This document shows, one piece after another, positions 7,353 to 9,232 of a stretch of DNA of 9,232 nt. The stretch comes from Cocleimonas sp. GTDB taxonomy: Bacteria > Pseudomonadota > Gammaproteobacteria > Thiotrichales > Thiotrichaceae. Position 1 is the stretch's first letter, and each line of letters opens with the position of its first letter. The translations under genes were made by a program, and so were the position numbers. The stretch covers positions 1 through 9,232 of the forward strand of contig JAGLBQ010000081.1 in assembly GCA_023146675.1 (NCBI GenBank), in the 5' to 3' direction. A model generated the notes under the pieces. The model worked only from the letters and a program-made list of their open reading frames with translations, made no database searches and had not been told where the DNA came from.

Positions 7353-7393
7353 AAAAAAAAACAATTCTCAACCCTAGCATAGTTGAGAATTGT
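7353..7393 (-). terminator. Hairpin with T9 tail in the leftward direction, between minE and cobC
   Basis: ACAATTCTCAAC (7361-7372) and GTTGAGAATTGT (7382-7393) form a perfect 12-bp stem around a 9-nt loop. Nine A's at 7353-7361 lie on the left side and no T run lies on the right. Read on the minus strand this is a textbook intrinsic terminator (stem then U9), yet the genes on both sides read rightward. It may stop antisense transcription into minE, act as a U-less 3' end for minCDE, or form the 5' stem-loop of the cobC mRNA. The structure is certain; the function is not. Confidence 0.6.
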
Positions 7394-7425
7394 GGTATTA
7401 GGTAAGATTTTAAGAGTGCAGTCCT

Positions 7426-8439
7426 TTGCCAATGAAATCTAAAAAAATCATACACGGTGGCAATCTACATCAAGCTTCAGACCTTTATCCTATTCCCCTA
7501 AAAAACTGGATGGACTTATCGACAGGAATTAATCCCCGTCCTTGGCTACCCCCAGAAATCCCTACCTCTGTCTGGCAACGTTTGCCTGAAGCCGATGATA
7601 ACTTGCTCGTCACAGCACAGCATTATTATGGTTGTGATACTCTCTTGCCAATTGCAGGTTCTCAATTTGCAATTCAATCCTTACCTTATTGCCGCCAACG
7701 CTCACGCATTGGTATTGTCAGTCCCTGCTATGCAGAACATGCTTATTGGTGGGAGCATGCAGGGCATCATGTCGTTATTATTAGAGCGGATGAAATTGAT
7801 CACGTTATACAAAATCTAGATGTATTACTGCTAATCAATCCAAATAATCCTGATACCACCCAGTACTCCAGTAACGAGCTACTGCGCTGGCATCAACAGC
7901 TCATAAAAGATGATGGTTGGCTAATAGTCGATGAAGCATTTATTGATAGCACCCCAGAACAGAGTCTTTTGACACAAAGCAAAATAACCCCTAAAGGACT
8001 TATTATACTACGCTCAATTGGTAAGTTTTTTGGTTTGGCAGGAATACGATTAGGTTTTATTGCTGCCGAAACAAATTTATTGGAGAAAATAGCACAACAA
8101 CAAGGACCTTGGGCGGTATCTCATCCTGCACGCTGGCTAGGATCACTTGCCCTTGCTGATCAACAATGGCAACAGCAGACTCGTGAGTTTTTAATTCATC
8201 AAAGTGAAAATCTGCAACAAATATTGTCACCCTATTTTCAAAATATTCATAAAACCAACTATTTTTGCTACTTCCAACATCCAGATGCAAAACAAATAAA
8301 ACACAAATTAGCACAGCAGGGAATCTGGATTCGTTATTTTGATGCGCCTTCCTCTGTTCGTCTGGGAGTACCTGCCAACCATGCTGAATTACGCCGATTA
8401 AGTGAAACTTTATCGCTATTTTTCACCCCTATTATCTAG
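7426..8439 (+). CDS. cobC: L-threonine-O-3-phosphate decarboxylase (CobC/CobD family, PLP-dependent)
   Basis: This family decarboxylates L-threonine-3-phosphate to (R)-1-aminopropan-2-yl phosphate, the linker between the corrin ring and lower ligand of cobalamin. The product is a class I/II fold aminotransferase relative of 337 residues. Visible motifs, numbered from the TTG: HGG near the N-terminus, WMDLSTGINP (28-37), PIAGSQFAIQ (75-84), NPNNPD (138-143), DEAF (169-172), and RSIGKFFGLAGIRLGF (196-211), where Lys200 should bind PLP. The order resembles Pseudomonas-type CobC more than histidinol-phosphate aminotransferase. The start is uncertain: TTG 7426 has AAGAG nine bases upstream, while ATG 7432 is the commoner codon but lies 15 bases from that site. 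No other cobalamin gene is in view, so it may serve late assembly or salvage with partners elsewhere. Confidence 0.87.
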   Translation: MPMKSKKIIHGGNLHQASDLYPIPLKNWMDLSTGINPRPWLPPEIPTSVWQRLPEADDNLLVTAQHYYGCDTLLPIAGSQFAIQSLPYCRQRSRIGIVSPCYAEHAYWWEHAGHHVVIIRADEIDHVIQNLDVLLLINPNNPDTTQYSSNELLRWHQQLIKDDGWLIVDEAFIDSTPEQSLLTQSKITPKGLIILRSIGKFFGLAGIRLGFIAAETNLLEKIAQQQGPWAVSHPARWLGSLALADQQWQQQTREFLIHQSENLQQILSPYFQNIHKTNYFCYFQHPDAKQIKHKLAQQGIWIRYFDAPSSVRLGVPANHAELRRLSETLSLFFTPII

Positions 8440-8444
8440 AATAT

Positions 8445-8471
8445 TTGTCAAAAAAATAATTTACTTATAAT
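8445..8471 (+). promoter_or_regulatory. Sigma70-like promoter of the 3D-domain protein gene
   Basis: TTGTCA (8445-8450, five of six) and a perfect TATAAT (8466-8471) are separated by 15 bp, shorter than the optimal 17. Initiation would fall near 8478. That is essentially on the first in-frame ATG (8477), which argues that translation begins further downstream and that the mRNA has a leader of about 120 nt. Confidence 0.55.
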
Positions 8472-8599
8472 AGTCAATGCCTTACAAGCTAATTCCGTTC
8501 ATCAGAAATATTGATAATTCTTCTTTCATTGGTAAATCAGTATATGCTAATATTCGCAACATCATTAACTACCCCTCTATGAGGGACGGCTTAAATACT

Positions 8600-9154
8600 A
8601 TGAACATGCACACTTCGCTAAAACTAGTTATCACCATTTTATTAGTTATCGGCAATATTATCGCAAATTCTAGTTTTGCAACTCCCAATAGAAACTTCAA
8701 TAATAAATCCATTGATTCATCCACCAGAGGTAAGGTTGCCAAGATTCAAAAAGAACTAAAAGTTATTAAAGTAAAACGTATTAAAAAATCACATCTTAGG
8801 AAAATGAGCTTTTATAAGCAGACTAAAAAAACAAAACGCACAAACAGACTCAAGGTAACAGCCACAGCGTATACATCACATGTAGCACAGACTGATAGCA
8901 CACCTAATATTGCAGCATGGGGTGATAAATTACGCCCTGGCATGAAAGTCATTGCGGTATCGCGTGATCTACTTAAAGTCTATGGTTTAAAGCATCGCTC
9001 TAAGGTTCGCATTAAAGGCTTGCCAGGTGAGTATCTAGTGCTGGATAAAATGAATAAACGCTGGAAAAAAAAGATTGATATCTATATGGGAAAGGATCGT
9101 CATAAGGCGTTTAAGTGGGGTCGACGCAACGTTGAGCTCCGCTGGAGCATCTAA
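8600..9154 (+). CDS. Secreted 3D-domain protein (MltA/YuiC-like fold)
   Basis: The 3D domain, named for three aspartates, is the catalytic fold of MltA and of Firmicute YuiC/Sps-type muralytic proteins; this protein's own substrate is unknown. With the start at 8600 it has 184 residues: a signal peptide of about 27 (core LVITILLVIG, ending SSFA before TPN), a very basic stretch at 43-85 with 19 Lys/Arg and one Glu, and the 3D domain at about 86-184. That domain shows TATAYT (87-92), IAVSRDLL (118-125), LVLDKMNKRW (146-155), IDIYMGKD (159-166) and a closing WGRRNVELRW. Asp149 and Asp160 are two likely signature aspartates; the third is probably Asp99 or Asp123. The frame stays open to ATG 8477, but that start adds 41 residues before the signal peptide and sits on the predicted transcription start. 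No sharp SD precedes 8600: GAGGG (8581-8585) is 14 bases away. Confidence 0.8.
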   Translation: MNMHTSLKLVITILLVIGNIIANSSFATPNRNFNNKSIDSSTRGKVAKIQKELKVIKVKRIKKSHLRKMSFYKQTKKTKRTNRLKVTATAYTSHVAQTDSTPNIAAWGDKLRPGMKVIAVSRDLLKVYGLKHRSKVRIKGLPGEYLVLDKMNKRWKKKIDIYMGKDRHKAFKWGRRNVELRWSI

Positions 9155-9180
9155 AAAATTTGACGACTAATTTACCCCTC

Positions 9181-9228
9181 GACTAACCACAAGCTTCGCT
9201 AATTTGCTCTGTGGTTTTAGTCTTTTTT
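9181..9228 (+). terminator. Intrinsic terminator after the 3D-domain protein gene
   Basis: GACTAACCACA (9181-9191) pairs with TGTGG (9210-9214) and TTAGTC (9217-9222) across a two-T bulge, and AGC/GCT can extend the stem inward. Six T's follow at 9223-9228. It begins 26 nt after the stop codon and faces rightward, so the 3D-domain gene appears to end its own transcription unit. Confidence 0.8.
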
Positions 9229-9232
9229 ATTC

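Noticed and set aside
8057..8314. 85-codon minus-strand frame inside the cobC-type gene, considered as a source of leftward transcription ending at the 7353-7393 terminator
   Set aside because: The product looks like reversed coding sequence, no SD or promoter was seen, and the terminator is more than 650 bases away.
8477..8599. N-terminal 41-codon extension of the 3D-domain protein
   Set aside because: It would put a polar stretch ahead of a normal signal peptide, has no SD, and its ATG coincides with the predicted transcription start. Start at 8600 preferred, with moderate certainty.
1..9232. CRISPR array, insertion sequence, tRNA or prophage remnants
   Set aside because: No regularly spaced direct repeats, terminal inverted repeats with a transposase, cloverleaf-like segments or phage genes were seen.

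Overview
The window reads as ordinary chromosomal DNA from a gammaproteobacterium with a moderately low GC content. SecA, Mfd and MinC/D/E align closely by eye with the Escherichia coli proteins as I remember them. TTG starts are used freely. I cannot name the genus from this alone; a sulfur-oxidising or Thiotrichales-like lineage is only a guess.

Layout, left to right. (1) The 3' part of secA, reading rightward and cut by the left edge. (2) A 110-nt gap holding a perfect 11-bp inverted repeat, then a full-length mfd reading leftward, so secA and mfd converge. (3) A 375-nt region between the divergent mfd and minC, with probable promoters for both, an orphan rightward terminator hairpin and two short dyads. 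(4) The minC-minD-minE operon, rightward, with gaps of 18 and 10 nt; minC and minD start with TTG, each with a well-placed Shine-Dalgarno, and minE starts with ATG. (5) A perfect 12-bp hairpin preceded by nine A's, then a lone cobC-type L-threonine-O-3-phosphate decarboxylase gene. (6) A secreted 3D-domain protein with a very basic N-terminal half, closed by a clear intrinsic terminator at the right edge.

Functionally the genes are mostly separate housekeeping units: preprotein export (SecA), transcription-coupled repair (Mfd), division-site placement (MinCDE, the only true operon here), one cobalamin side-chain step (CobC), and a periplasmic protein of the fold shared with lytic transglycosylase MltA. 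There is no mobile element, CRISPR array, tRNA or rRNA. I found no clearly new multi-gene system. The most interesting features are non-coding: the hairpin placed at the likely 5' end of the cobC transcript, which is also a reverse-facing terminator; the orphan terminator with a possible tiny membrane-peptide ORF before minC; and the leader of the 3D-domain gene, where a small hairpin covers the only purine-rich ribosome-binding candidate.
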